A stretch of DNA of 64,000 bases, from assembly GCA_963786445.1 (NCBI GenBank), contig CAWAZU010000029.1, positions 62,001-126,000 of the forward strand, written 5' to 3'. Positions within the stretch are counted from its first letter, which is position 1. The number at the start of each line of letters is the position of its first letter. The notes under the pieces were generated by a model. That model saw only the letters and a program-made list of their open reading frames with translations, did no database searches and was not told where the DNA came from. Source of the stretch: JAFKFJ01 sp963786445. Lineage in GTDB: Bacteria; Pseudomonadota; Alphaproteobacteria; Acetobacterales; Acetobacteraceae. The position numbers and the translations under genes are program-made. Below, piece after piece: positions 38,726-47,811 of the stretch.

Positions 38726-39691
38726 GCCGTTCCGCCCGCTGCCGAGAATCGCGGCGGCGGTCGGTTCGTCGGTGATCACGGCGTTGATCAGGCTGCCCTC
38801 CAGCGCCCCGCGCAGGGCCGCGATTTTTTCGGCCCCGGCCGCGACCCCCACCGTGACACCGGCGTGCGCCGGCGTCACCGCGAGCCCGGTCACACGTTCG
38901 TTGATTGCGCTCGGCACCAGCCGCCCGGCGGCGTCGAAGGCGCGGCCGGCGATCTCGCCCGCCGCCCCCGCCTCGATCAGCTCGGTCAGCTCGGCGTCCG
39001 TGATGCAGCCCGAGGCATGGATCGGCGCCTGCCAATCGATATGGCCGACGCCGACCATGAGGAACCGGCTTTCGGCGTGGATGTCGCAGAGCGTGCGGTA
39101 GGCGAGCTGCGATTGCAGCAGGCGGCGTTCCTCGACGGTGCCGACCACGACCGGCAGCGGCATCGGGTAGCACTGCGCGCCGGTGCGCTCGGCGAGCTGC
39201 ATGACCGGCTCGGCGGCGATGGCACGGCCGTTGCGGGCGATGATGCCGCAGAGCGAGAACACCTTGTGCTGCGGCGCGGCCAGCCGGGGCAGTTCGGCGG
39301 CGATGGCGCGCAGCGTGCGGCCGGTGGACACCCCGAGCGCCAGCGGCGCTTTCTGGCCGAACCAGCGCTCCAGCAGCCGCGCACCGGCGACCGCGACGCT
39401 CGCCAGCCCGCCGCCCGGCACCACCTCACAGGCGCGCAGGCGGTAGCGCTGGGTGAGCTGCTCGCCGAGCGCCATGCAGGCGGCGATCGGGTGATCGACG
39501 CGGAATTTGATCAGCTTTTCGGCGACCGCCAGCGACACCAGGCGCTGCGCGGCCTGGCGGGAGATGTTGAGCGTCGCCGCGATCTCGTCCTGCGTGCGAC
39601 TCTCGACGTAGTAGAGCCACGCGGCGCGCGCGGCCTGCTCCAGCCTTTCGGCCTGGGGCGCGCGGCGGCCCGCTTCGGCGTCGTCCGGCAT
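38702..39691 (-). CDS. SorC/DeoR-family sugar-binding transcriptional regulator
   Basis: 329 aa. Helix-turn-helix near residues 20-55 (AAWLYYVESRTQDEIAATL, ISRQAAQRLVSLAVAEKL). The C-terminal sugar-binding (NagB-like) domain includes LGVSTGRTLRAIAAEL, CGIIARNGRAIA and HAGVTVGVAAGAEKIAALRG. Located directly upstream of smoE on the same strand, as the smo regulator in many alphaproteobacteria. It probably controls smoEFG in response to a polyol. Confidence 0.9.
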   Translation of the reverse strand: MPDDAEAGRRAPQAERLEQAARAAWLYYVESRTQDEIAATLNISRQAAQRLVSLAVAEKLIKFRVDHPIAACMALGEQLTQRYRLRACEVVPGGGLASVAVAGARLLERWFGQKAPLALGVSTGRTLRAIAAELPRLAAPQHKVFSLCGIIARNGRAIAAEPVMQLAERTGAQCYPMPLPVVVGTVEERRLLQSQLAYRTLCDIHAESRFLMVGVGHIDWQAPIHASGCITDAELTELIEAGAAGEIAGRAFDAAGRLVPSAINERVTGLAVTPAHAGVTVGVAAGAEKIAALRGALEGSLINAVITDEPTAAAILGSGRNGLTNGEKF

Positions 39692-39713
39692 GGCGGAGGT
39701 CCTGGGCGTTTCC

Positions 39714-39737
39714 GATTATCTGCCCAGTGTAAGGGCA
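39714..39737. promoter_or_regulatory. Candidate operator/-10 of the SorC-type regulator gene
   Basis: GATTATCTGCCC (39714-39725, plus strand) matches the motif at the smoE promoter, in inverted orientation relative to the gene it precedes. On the minus strand it contains GATAAT, a good -10. It overlaps a short palindrome TGCCC-7-GGGCA (39721-39737). A shared site at both promoters suggests autoregulation plus control of smoE. Confidence 0.4.
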
Positions 39738-39784
39738 ATCGCCACATGGAGACAACACCCGACAGCAGCCCGGCCGAGACGGCG

Positions 39785-39811
39785 ACGGCCCGCGTCGGGG
39801 ACGCGGGCCGT
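39785..39811. terminator. Strong hairpin between the RTX-like gene and the SorC regulator gene
   Basis: Perfect 12-bp stem ACGGCCCGCGTC (39785-39796) and GACGCGGGCCGT (39800-39811) with a 3-base loop. Located 50 bp beyond the stop of the RTX-like gene, 93 bp before the regulator start. No U-run follows on the minus strand, so it may be a bidirectional or Rho-assisted end. Confidence 0.55.
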
Positions 39812-39860
39812 CTTGTAGTCGCCGTAAGGTGAAGCCGGGACGTTCGCCCCGGCCGCGGCC

Positions 39861-41222
39861 TCAGGCGTGGATGATCTGGTTCGCGGCCACCGTGCCGTGG
39901 ATCTGCACCGTCGTGCCGTCGGAGAGGGTGAAGGAGAACACGCCGCCGGCGTTCGTCCCGCCCTGCGCGGTCGTGACATCGCCGGTGGTGTAGCCCGCGC
40001 TGAGGTCGAGGAAGTCGCTCGACTGCCAGTTGTTGATCACGACGGTGTGGGCGCCCTCGGACGCGAAGCCGAACAGCGAGCCGAACATCACGAACACGTC
40101 GCCGCCCGCGCTCGCGCCGGTCAGGGTGGTGTTGCCGGTGAACGGGTTGGCGCCGAAATCGACGTTCCACAGCACGACCGTGTCGTTGCCGACCGAGTTC
40201 GTCATGTTGATCGAGTCGTTGGTGCCGAAGCCCACCACGACCGCGCCGGTGGCGCTCGCCGCCGCGCCGATCGTCAGGTTCTCGTTGCTGTTGCCCCAGA
40301 CCTGGTCGCCGACGTTTTTCGCGCCCAGCACCACCGAGTCCGACGCCATCGAAGTGCTGTCGGCGCCGCCATGCGCCACGAAGAAGTCCGACGAGTTCGC
40401 GCCCAGGCTGAACACGCCGCCGCCGGTGCCGCCGTAGATGGTTTCATGCGCCGCGCCGTACAGCGTGCTGGTGCCGGCGCCGCCGACGAACAGGTTGCTG
40501 CCGCTGCCGCCCATATAGACCGCCTGGCCGGCGATCACGGTATCCGAGCCGCCGCCGCCGAAGATCGTATCGGTGCCGCCGATGCCCTGGAACAGCAGCG
40601 AGGTCGAGCCGCTGACGCTGACCACGTCGTTGCCGGTGCCGAAGCCGAAGAACGCCATGCTGCCGGCGGAGGCCACCGCGGTGGACGACCCGGAGACCGA
40701 GGCACTGCTGTTGATGGTGCTCGCGCCGCCCGACTGGATGATCATCTGGGTCGCCGCCAGCGCCAGCACGTCGTTGGTGCCGCCGTCCAGCTGCACCGTC
40801 TGGCCGGCGCCGGTGGCGCTCACGACGTTGGTGCCGCCGGCGAAGCTCAACAGCGCCCCGGGGGCCGAATCGGCGACCGTGCCGCCAACCGACCCGGTGG
40901 AAAGCACCGTGCCGGCGTTGCCGCTGTAGTTCAGGTCGCCGATGATGACGGTGCTCGGGTCGGTGCTGGTCAGGCTGCCGGCGCCCATGTAGATGACGAA
41001 CTCGTAGCCGGCCGGCACTCCGATCGTGCCGGTGTCGCTCGTCGGAATGATCAGGGTCTGGCCTGGGCCGGTGCTGGGCGGCAGCGCGGCGGTGCTGCCG
41101 GCCACCGTAACGGCACTGGACACGGAGAGCGCCGACGCAAACTTCTCCAGCAACTGACCGGTCAGGGCGCCGCTGGTGCTGACGGATGCGCTTCCAACGC
41201 CGACGATCGTGGTGCCCGACAT
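39861..41222 (-). CDS. RTX-like Gly/Ser/Thr-rich exported protein
   Basis: 453 aa, acidic, no Cys, no N-terminal signal peptide. The central part has nonapeptide-like Gly/Asp units (IGGTDTIFGGGGSDTVIAG, MGGSGSNLFVGGAGTSTLYGA) that resemble degenerate calcium-binding RTX repeats of type I secretion substrates. The C-terminus is DGTTVQIHGTVAANQIIHA, a hydrophobic tail usual for such substrates. Residues 1-60 are a Ser/Thr/Val-rich region. No type I exporter gene is in the window. Role could be adhesion or surface layer; no enzyme domain recognised. Confidence 0.7.
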   Translation of the reverse strand: MSGTTIVGVGSASVSTSGALTGQLLEKFASALSVSSAVTVAGSTAALPPSTGPGQTLIIPTSDTGTIGVPAGYEFVIYMGAGSLTSTDPSTVIIGDLNYSGNAGTVLSTGSVGGTVADSAPGALLSFAGGTNVVSATGAGQTVQLDGGTNDVLALAATQMIIQSGGASTINSSASVSGSSTAVASAGSMAFFGFGTGNDVVSVSGSTSLLFQGIGGTDTIFGGGGSDTVIAGQAVYMGGSGSNLFVGGAGTSTLYGAAHETIYGGTGGGVFSLGANSSDFFVAHGGADSTSMASDSVVLGAKNVGDQVWGNSNENLTIGAAASATGAVVVGFGTNDSINMTNSVGNDTVVLWNVDFGANPFTGNTTLTGASAGGDVFVMFGSLFGFASEGAHTVVINNWQSSDFLDLSAGYTTGDVTTAQGGTNAGGVFSFTLSDGTTVQIHGTVAANQIIHA

Positions 41223-41563
41223 CTCTAAACACCCTTGCCCAGTGAAGTTTTGTTGGCGCCTTTTTAACCGGAAAGGCCATCCATGTCAAAGGCAATTTCG
41301 ATTCCGACACTCCTCGGGCGGCGGCCGTTCGACCGCCCGCGCCAGCAACGAAAATTCAACGATACCTGATGGTTACGATACGCTCGTGCGACCGTTGCGT
41401 AGCTGCCGGACGGGATTCGCCGACAGTCGATCAAGCAATGGTCATCCGTGAACGGCGGTCCCATGCCGGGGAAAGAATGAATCGCCGCGGCGCCGGCTGA
41501 CCGCTCCGCACCCGCGCAGCCGGTCCGGGGGCTCGTCGCCGCGCCGGCGGCCCGGTGGATCGG
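41223..41563. other. Intergenic region upstream of the RTX-like gene
   Basis: About 340 bp without a supported gene. The first ~50 bp next to the RTX-like start are relatively AT-rich (GGTTAAAAAGG, CAACAAAACTTC on the minus strand) and probably hold its promoter. The rest is G+C-rich and featureless to my eye. Confidence 0.45.
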
Positions 41564-42475
41564 TCAAGGCCTCATGGCGCCCCGCGTATTGACGTAGATC
41601 GCGTACAGCGACGTATGCCCGCAGATATAGAGCCGGTTGCGGCTGGAACCGCCGAAGGCGACATTCGCGACCTTTTCCGGCACGCGGATCTTGCCGATCA
41701 ACTCGCCGGCCGGCGTGATGCACTGCACGCCGTCTCCCGCACTGGTCCAGATGTTGCCATCCACGTCGATGCGAAACCCGTCCGGAATGCCGGGCGACAC
41801 CTCGGCGACCGCGCGCCCGCCGGTGAGCCGCCCCTCGGCATCGACCGCGAAGCCGCGGATATGGTGCGGCCAGTCGGGATTGGGCCAGAAGCCGGAATCG
41901 GCAATATAGAGCGTACTCTCGTCCGGCGAGAAGGCGAGGCCGTTCGGCCGGCGGAAATCGTCGGCCACTACGCGCAACGAACCGTCACGCGGGTCGAAGC
42001 GATAGACGTTGCAGCTGCCGATCTCGCTCTCGGCCTTGCCGCCCTCGTATTCCGCGGAAATTCCGTAGGTCGGATCGGTGAACCAGATCGTGCCGTCCGA
42101 CCTCGCCACCACGTCGTTGGGCGCGTTCAGCCGCTTGCCCTGATAGCGGTCGGCGATCACGGTGATGCTGCCGTCGTGCTCGGTGCGCGTGACGCGGCGC
42201 GTCTGGTGTTCGCAGGTGACCAGCCGCCCTTGGCGATCGCGCGTGTTGCCGTTGGCGAAATTGGAGGGGGCGCGGAAGACGCTGACTGCCCCGGTCTCCT
42301 CGTCCAGCCGCCACATCCGGTTGTTCGGGATGTCGCTCCAGATCAGACACCGCAGGTCCGCGAAATACACCGGCCCCTCGGCCCAGCGCATGCCGGTATG
42401 CAACCGCTCCAGCCAGACGATCGGGATGGTGTACTGGCGAAAGCGCGGATCGAGGATCTCGAACGGGTCGTCCAT
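41564..42475 (-). CDS. SMP-30/gluconolactonase-family sugar lactonase
   Basis: 303 aa six-bladed beta-propeller. Family landmarks are WAEGPVYFADLRCLIWSDIPNNR (shown in part), NGNTRDRQGRLVTCEHQTRR, LNAPNDVVARSDGTIWFTDP, RPNGLAFSPDESTLYIADS and PDGFRIDVDGNIWTSAGDGV. The Glu, two Asn and Asp that bind the divalent metal are in these segments. Hydrolyses a sugar lactone made by an upstream dehydrogenase. No signal peptide. GGGAG before ATG 42475. Last gene of the third sugar operon. Confidence 0.92.
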   Translation of the reverse strand: MDDPFEILDPRFRQYTIPIVWLERLHTGMRWAEGPVYFADLRCLIWSDIPNNRMWRLDEETGAVSVFRAPSNFANGNTRDRQGRLVTCEHQTRRVTRTEHDGSITVIADRYQGKRLNAPNDVVARSDGTIWFTDPTYGISAEYEGGKAESEIGSCNVYRFDPRDGSLRVVADDFRRPNGLAFSPDESTLYIADSGFWPNPDWPHHIRGFAVDAEGRLTGGRAVAEVSPGIPDGFRIDVDGNIWTSAGDGVQCITPAGELIGKIRVPEKVANVAFGGSSRNRLYICGHTSLYAIYVNTRGAMRP

Positions 42476-42506
42476 TGCGGTGTCTCTCCCGGTTCGGGGC
42501 ATGCGG

Positions 42507-43580
42507 TCACTCGGGCTCGGCGCGGTCCGTGGCGGCCGCGCCCTTCGCGCCGGCCGCGGCCCGGCGCCGCGCGGCCGCGTACACCGACAGCCCGACCGCC
42601 ACGATCAGGATGCCCCCGTTGAAGAAATACTGTACGTAGAAAGCGGCGCCGAGCTGCTGCACGCCGGAAAACGAGAACGCCAGGATCAGCACGGCCAGCA
42701 GCGTGCCGACGACGTTGACCCGGCCGGGATGGATCGAGGTCGCGCCGAGCAGCGTCGAGGCGAAGGCGGGCAGCAGATATTCCGGCCCGACCGAGGGCGT
42801 CCCGGTCTCCAGAATGCTGCCGAGCAGGATGCCGGCGATGCCGCTCAACACGCCGGCCGTGACGAACGCGCCGCAGATATAGCGCTGCGTGCGGATGCCG
42901 AGCAGCGCCGCGGCGCGCGGGCTTGCGCCGATGACGTACAGGCTGCGCCCGACCGGCAGGCGTTCCGTGACCACCCACAGCGCCGCCGCCGCCGCCACCA
43001 CGTACAGCGCCGGCAGCGGGATGTGCCAGACGATGTTGGACAGGCCGGTGAAGCTGTCCGGCAGATTGGGCGCGGTGATCTGCGCGCCGCCGCTGTACCA
43101 GTTGGAAATGCCGTAGAGCAGCGTGCCGACGCCCATGGTCGCGATGAACGAGTCGATGCCGAAGCGCGTCACCAGCAGCCCGTTCGCCAGGCCGATCAGC
43201 ACCGCCGCGACCAGCACCACGGCCGCGGCGACCGGCCAGGGCAACCCGTTCTGCACCTGCAGCCCGATGATCAGCACCTGCGCCATGCCGAGATGGAAGC
43301 CCACGGAGAGATCGAACTGCCGTGTGGCCAGCGGCACCATCTCGGCCAGCGCCAGCATCGCGGTGACCGACTGCCCGACCAGCACGGTGTTGATGTTCAT
43401 GCCGCTGAAAAAACTCTTCGGCCGCAGCAGGCCGAACACGATCATCACCAGCACGAACACGACCGCGAGCCCGTAGATCGAAGCAAGCTCGGCGAGCCGT
43501 CCGCGCGCGCCGCGCGAAACCTCCCGCCGCACGGCACGGCCGCGCGCCGCCCAGTCCCCGCCGGCGACCCGTTCATCCAC
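42507..43580 (-). CDS. Sugar ABC transporter permease, RbsC type
   Basis: 357 aa, BPD_transp_2 family, with a cytoplasmic N-terminal extension of ~35 residues. Conserved MVPLATRQFDLSVGFHLGMA and GRSLYVIGASPRAAALLGI segments. Its start overlaps the ATPase gene end by eight bases. The C-terminal tail is Ala/Arg-rich (ARRRAAAGAKGAAATD). Confidence 0.9.
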   Translation of the reverse strand: MDERVAGGDWAARGRAVRREVSRGARGRLAELASIYGLAVVFVLVMIVFGLLRPKSFFSGMNINTVLVGQSVTAMLALAEMVPLATRQFDLSVGFHLGMAQVLIIGLQVQNGLPWPVAAAVVLVAAVLIGLANGLLVTRFGIDSFIATMGVGTLLYGISNWYSGGAQITAPNLPDSFTGLSNIVWHIPLPALYVVAAAAALWVVTERLPVGRSLYVIGASPRAAALLGIRTQRYICGAFVTAGVLSGIAGILLGSILETGTPSVGPEYLLPAFASTLLGATSIHPGRVNVVGTLLAVLILAFSFSGVQQLGAAFYVQYFFNGGILIVAVGLSVYAAARRRAAAGAKGAAATDRAEPE

Positions 43581-45117
43581 GGTGCATCTCTCCCGCCGCG
43601 GTGCCGTCGGCCGCGTGCCGGCTGCCGAGCGAGGCGCGCGCGACCAGGTTGTCCACGGTCAGCGACTCGCCGCGCAGTTCGCCCACGATGCGGCCGCGGC
43701 CGACCACCAGCGCACGGTCGCAGAGCGATGCCACCTCGTCGAAATCCGACGAGACCACCAGGATCGCCGCGCCGTCCCGCGCCACCGCGCCGAGCAGGCG
43801 ATGGATGGACAGCTTGGCGCCGACATCGACGCCGGCCGTCGGCTCCTCCATGACGAACAGGCGCGCCTTGGATTGCAGCCAGCGGGCGACGAACACCTTC
43901 TGCTGGTTGCCGCCGCTCAGCCAGTCGATCAGCAGCGCCGGGTCGCGCGGGCGGACATCCAGCCGGTCCAGGATGGCGGCGGCCTCGCGGCGCTCCCGCG
44001 CCGGACCGGTCAGGCGCCAGGCACTGCCGCCCGCGATCCCCGGATGCGGCAGCAGGTTCTCCTGCACCGACAGGCCCGCAAGCGCGCTCTCGCGCGGGCG
44101 GTCGGCCGGCAGCAGCGCGACGCCGCGGGCAATGCGATCCGCGATGCCGTCGCCGAGCGGCAACGCGGCGCCGCCGAGGCGAATCTCGCCGCCATCCGCC
44201 CTGACGGCGCCGAACACGGTGCGGCCGATCGTCTCGTGGCCGGCACCGCGCAACCCGACCAGCCCCACGATCTCGCCGGCGCCGACACGGAAATCCACCG
44301 GGCCGATATCGCCGCAGCGCAGTCCGGCGACCTCCAGCCCGGCTCGCGCGCCGGCTGCGGCGGGGTGGTGGTGCATGTGCAGCATCTCGACGGCATGGCC
44401 CAGCATGTCCTGCACCAGGTCCTGCGGCACGATCTCGCGGATCGACGCGGTGCGCACGCGGCGGCCGTCGCGCAGCACGGTCGCGCGATCGGCCAGTCCG
44501 AACAGTTCGCCCAGACGGTGCGTGACATAAATCACCCCGCAGCCCGATGCGCGCAGGCGGCGCAGCACGTCGAACAGATGCACGGCGTCCGGTTCCGGCA
44601 GTGCGGCGGTCGGCTCGTCGAGCACCACCACCCGCGCCTGCCGCGACAGCGCGCGCACGATGCCGAGGATCGCCTTGCCGGCCGCGGACAGCGTGCCGAC
44701 GGGGGCGCGCGCATCCGGCGGTTCCACGCCCATGGCGGCGTAGATCTCGCGCGCCCGCTGCCACACCAGCGGCCAGTCGATCAGGCCGTGCCGGCGCGGG
44801 AATCCGGCAACGAGGGCCACATTCTCGCCGATGCTGAGCTCGTCCACCAGGCCGAGATCCTGATGCACGAAGGAAAGCGGCAGATGCGCGCCATGCCGGG
44901 CCAGCGGCTCGCCCAGCAGGCGGATCTCGCCGGCGTCCGGAGGATGGACGCCGGCGAGGATCTTGATGAGGGTGGACTTGCCCGCCCCGTTCTCACCGAC
45001 CAGGGCGTGGATCTCCCCGGCGTTGACGGTCAGGTCCACATGGTCGAGCGCCAGGGTCGCGCCGAACCGTTTCGTGAGCCCCCGGATCTCCAGCACGGGG
45101 GCCTGTCCGACCGTCAC
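43573..45117 (-). CDS. Sugar ABC transporter ATP-binding protein, RbsA type
   Basis: 514 aa, two nucleotide-binding domains. First: Walker A GENGAGKSTLIKIL, signature replaced by GTLSAAGKAILGIVRAL, Walker B VVVLDEPTAAL. Second: GLRGAGHETIGRTV in place of Walker A, signature LSGGNQQKVFVARWL, Walker B LFVMEEPTAGVDVG. Asymmetric sites are normal for RbsA-type proteins. The likely start is GTG 45117, eleven bases after the binding-protein stop; a clear Shine-Dalgarno is lacking. His-rich patch MLHMHHHPAA in the linker. Confidence 0.92.
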   Translation of the reverse strand: MTVGQAPVLEIRGLTKRFGATLALDHVDLTVNAGEIHALVGENGAGKSTLIKILAGVHPPDAGEIRLLGEPLARHGAHLPLSFVHQDLGLVDELSIGENVALVAGFPRRHGLIDWPLVWQRAREIYAAMGVEPPDARAPVGTLSAAGKAILGIVRALSRQARVVVLDEPTAALPEPDAVHLFDVLRRLRASGCGVIYVTHRLGELFGLADRATVLRDGRRVRTASIREIVPQDLVQDMLGHAVEMLHMHHHPAAAGARAGLEVAGLRCGDIGPVDFRVGAGEIVGLVGLRGAGHETIGRTVFGAVRADGGEIRLGGAALPLGDGIADRIARGVALLPADRPRESALAGLSVQENLLPHPGIAGGSAWRLTGPARERREAAAILDRLDVRPRDPALLIDWLSGGNQQKVFVARWLQSKARLFVMEEPTAGVDVGAKLSIHRLLGAVARDGAAILVVSSDFDEVASLCDRALVVGRGRIVGELRGESLTVDNLVARASLGSRHAADGTAAGEMHRG

Positions 45118-45128
45118 CGGGGGATCCG

Positions 45129-46310
45129 TCAGCAGGGGTTGTTGGTGCCTTTCCAGATGTTGAGGTAGTGGCACGCAAAGTTGTTGCTCGGCACGAACTC
45201 GTGGTTCTTGCCGCCCTCGGCGTCCACGTTGTCCCTGGTGATGATGTAGGTGGGCTGGACGAACTTCGCCGGCGGCTCGCCCGCCATCGCATGCACCACC
45301 GCGTCCACCGCTTCGTAGCCGAACAGCGTGCTCGGCTCGGGAACGCTGGCGACTTCGTAGTTGCCCTTGCGGATCAGGTCGTAGGTGGCCGGCGGCGCAT
45401 CGGCGCCGACCAGATGCGCCTTGTCGGGCGTCACGCCGGCGGCGTGCAGCGAGGAGGCGACATAGGGATAGTAGTCGTCGCAGCACGTGGTCATCCACCA
45501 GCCGTCGCCGAAGCGCGCGAGCAGGCCGGAGACGGTCGGCGCGACGCGCGTGGTCAGATCGCCGATCGGCACGTTGGCGATTTCCAGCAGCTTGCAGCCG
45601 GCGCAGTTCTTCATCGGCTCGGTCGCGGCACGCGCCTTGAAGCGGGCGATGGCGAAGCTGTTGTCCACCATGTGGATCACGCGCGCCTTGCCGTCCGACA
45701 TCGCGATCACATAGGCGGCCTGCGACTGGCCGATCTCGGCGGCGCTGGAGGCGATGTTCTGATAGAGGCCGAGCTGCGGGCTGGGACCGGGGAACGCCGT
45801 GGCATGGATGCCGATCACCGGGATGCCGTGCGCGATCGCCGCCTTGATCGGCCGCTGCAGCGCATTGGCATCGGCCGGCGTGATGATGGCGACCGGGCCG
45901 GCCGCCAGCGCCTGCTGCATGGCGGCGAGCTGGCCGCTGACGGTGCCCTGCCCGTTGAACGTCAGCACCTTCCAGCCCAGTGCCTTTGCCGCCTGGCGCA
46001 CGCCGTTGCCCCAGCCGATATAGGTCGAATAAGACTCATCGCCCGAAACCCAGGCGATGGTGGCCGATGCCGCGCTCGCGCGCGGGCCGGTGGTGGGACC
46101 CTTCCATTCCGTCTGCGGCTTGGTGCGCTCGGCGACGATCGCCTTCGCCTGGTCCACCGACATGTTGGCGTCGATGACCGGCTCGCCCCAGCCGGGGAAC
46201 GGCTCGGCGCGGGTCCCGGCATGGGCGATGCCGATCAGCCCGGCGCTCGCCGCCAGCAAGCCGGCCCCGGCCAGCAGGCCGGCGAGCCGCGTTGTCGGAC
46301 GCTTCCGCAT
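45129..46310 (-). CDS. Periplasmic sugar-binding protein, Peripla_BP_4 type
   Basis: 393 aa, signal peptide GLLAGAGLLAASAGLIGIAHA. The mature protein has an unusual ~60-residue N-terminal extension before the binding fold begins (ATIAWVSGDESYSTYIGWG). Later it shows VAIITPADANALQRPI and PVIGIHATAFPG. Five cysteines (CAGCKLL, TTCCDDYY, FACHYL, C-terminal C) could form disulfides. GGAGGAAG before ATG 46310. It is the binding component of the third importer; the ligand is unknown. Confidence 0.9.
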   Translation of the reverse strand: MRKRPTTRLAGLLAGAGLLAASAGLIGIAHAGTRAEPFPGWGEPVIDANMSVDQAKAIVAERTKPQTEWKGPTTGPRASAASATIAWVSGDESYSTYIGWGNGVRQAAKALGWKVLTFNGQGTVSGQLAAMQQALAAGPVAIITPADANALQRPIKAAIAHGIPVIGIHATAFPGPSPQLGLYQNIASSAAEIGQSQAAYVIAMSDGKARVIHMVDNSFAIARFKARAATEPMKNCAGCKLLEIANVPIGDLTTRVAPTVSGLLARFGDGWWMTTCCDDYYPYVASSLHAAGVTPDKAHLVGADAPPATYDLIRKGNYEVASVPEPSTLFGYEAVDAVVHAMAGEPPAKFVQPTYIITRDNVDAEGGKNHEFVPSNNFACHYLNIWKGTNNPC

Positions 46311-46359
46311 GGTCTTCCTCCCTCGCTTCTTGTGATTTCCTCCCGGGCCGCCATGCCCG

Positions 46360-47734
46360 CTATTCGGCGGCTCGCGGCAGCTCGGTACTGGTGCCGCGCG
46401 GCGTCGCGGGCCAGCATGGTGTCCTGCAGCGCGCGCAGGTGATAGAGCGTGGTGTCGGTGCGCAGCTCTACCATGTCGGTCGTGATCGCCTGGTCGGTCG
46501 CGACCTCGCGCAGCAGCTTCGCACCCGGCAGCAGGCCGAGCGGCACAACGCGTTCGCGACAGGTCTGATCGTACAGGTCGTTCAGCGCATAGACCGACGA
46601 CCCGCCCGGCCCCTCGATGATCTCGCCGGCCTTGAGCGGGCGTTTCGCGGCACCGAACACTTCGGTGACCATGCCGAGCTTCGGCACGATGGTCGGATGG
46701 CGGAACTCCACGGCGTTGACGATGGAGAGCGGGATCTCGTTCGTCACCAGGTGATACGGCGTGTACATGATGTAGTAGCCGTCGCTGCCGGTGACATCGA
46801 GATAGTCGAGGTCCTCGCGGATCTGCGCGTGGTCGGTGTGAACAACCAGGAACACCCCCGGCGTGACGCTGCGGTCGAAGTCGATGCTGCCGTCCGGGTG
46901 CTTCAGCGGCCGGGCATAGTCCACCACGCCGCGGCGGTTGAGGATGCCGCCCTCGGCGATCGGGCGGAAGATGCGCGGGATTTCGTTCACGCCGGCCACC
47001 GGCCCGTGCATGCCGCGGATGTCGGGCAGCAGCCCGGTGTAGTTCGAGATGCAGGCCATCTCGATCATGGTCTTGGTCGCGTCGCGGAAGGTGACGAGGA
47101 AATGCGGGTTGATGCCGAGCCGGCGCGCATCCTCGCCGACGCTGTCGGGCGTGGCGTAGCGGTCGAACAGGCCGACGCTGGAGGGCGCCTTGCCGACTGC
47201 CACCACCTCGAAGCCGAGCGCGCTGTAGCGGTCGAAATACTCCGCGATCAGTCCCGGCTCGTCGCCCGAAGATACCGTGTACACGAGTCCCGAGTTCTGC
47301 GCCATGCGGTGCAGGAACGGCCCGACGACCACGTCGGTCTCGACATTGAGCATGATGACATGCTTGCGGGCCTGCAATCCGCGCAGCGCCACATCGGCGC
47401 CGATCTCGGTGTTGCCGGTCGCCTCCACCACCGCGTCGATCTCCAGTTCGGCCACCAGATCGGCGTCCTCGGTGACCACCGGGCGCTGCCGACGCAACGC
47501 GTCTGCGGCCGCTCCGGCGCTGTTGGTGACGACCACGTCGTCGGCGCGCTGGCCGCAGAGTTCGAAGGCGCGGCGGGCGCGGCCGATGCTCAGATCGGCG
47601 ATCACCGCGGTGCGGATGCCGCGCATCAGGCCGATCTGGCAGATGGCGCCGGTTCCCATGCGGCCGGCACCGACGAAGCCGACCTGAATCGGCCTGCCCG
47701 CGGCATGGCGGGCGTCGAGCGCCTGCTTGATCAT
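46360..47734 (-). CDS. Homoserine-dehydrogenase-like NAD(P)-binding oxidoreductase with SAF domain (one frameshift)
   Basis: ~457 aa after repair. N-terminal Rossmann domain IQVGFVGAGRMGTGAICQIG. The central domain is related to homoserine dehydrogenase/DapB folds (AVVEATGNTEIGADVALRGL, LNVETDVVVGPFL). The C-terminal SAF-like part is RPLKAGEIIEGPGGSSVYA. An extra base near 46395-46400 changes the end; corrected, the protein stops at 46360 with GTSTELPRAAE and leaves a normal ribosome-binding gap before the binding-protein gene. AGGAGG six bases before ATG 47734. First gene of the operon; it probably acts on the imported sugar or its acid. Confidence 0.8.
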
Positions 47735-47770
47735 CGGACACCTCCTGCTAGCCTTGCACCGCGGCATAGC

Positions 47771-47792
47771 ATATCATCAGGATATCTGACAA
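47771..47792 (-). promoter_or_regulatory. Candidate promoter and GntR operator in the divergent spacer
   Basis: Palindrome ATATC-5-GATAT (47771-47785). On the minus strand TTGTCA (47792-47787) is a good -35 placed so that the palindrome falls between it and the -10. The site sits in the 77-bp spacer between the oxidoreductase gene and the divergent GntR gene, where a FadR-type repressor of both would bind. Confidence 0.5.
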
Positions 47793-47811
47793 CCCGACTC
47801 GCGCCTGGGAA

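Noticed and set aside
46235..46360. C-terminal extension of the oxidoreductase into the binding-protein gene
   Set aside because: The extension is out of keeping with the family and overlaps a well-supported start; one extra base near 46398 explains it.
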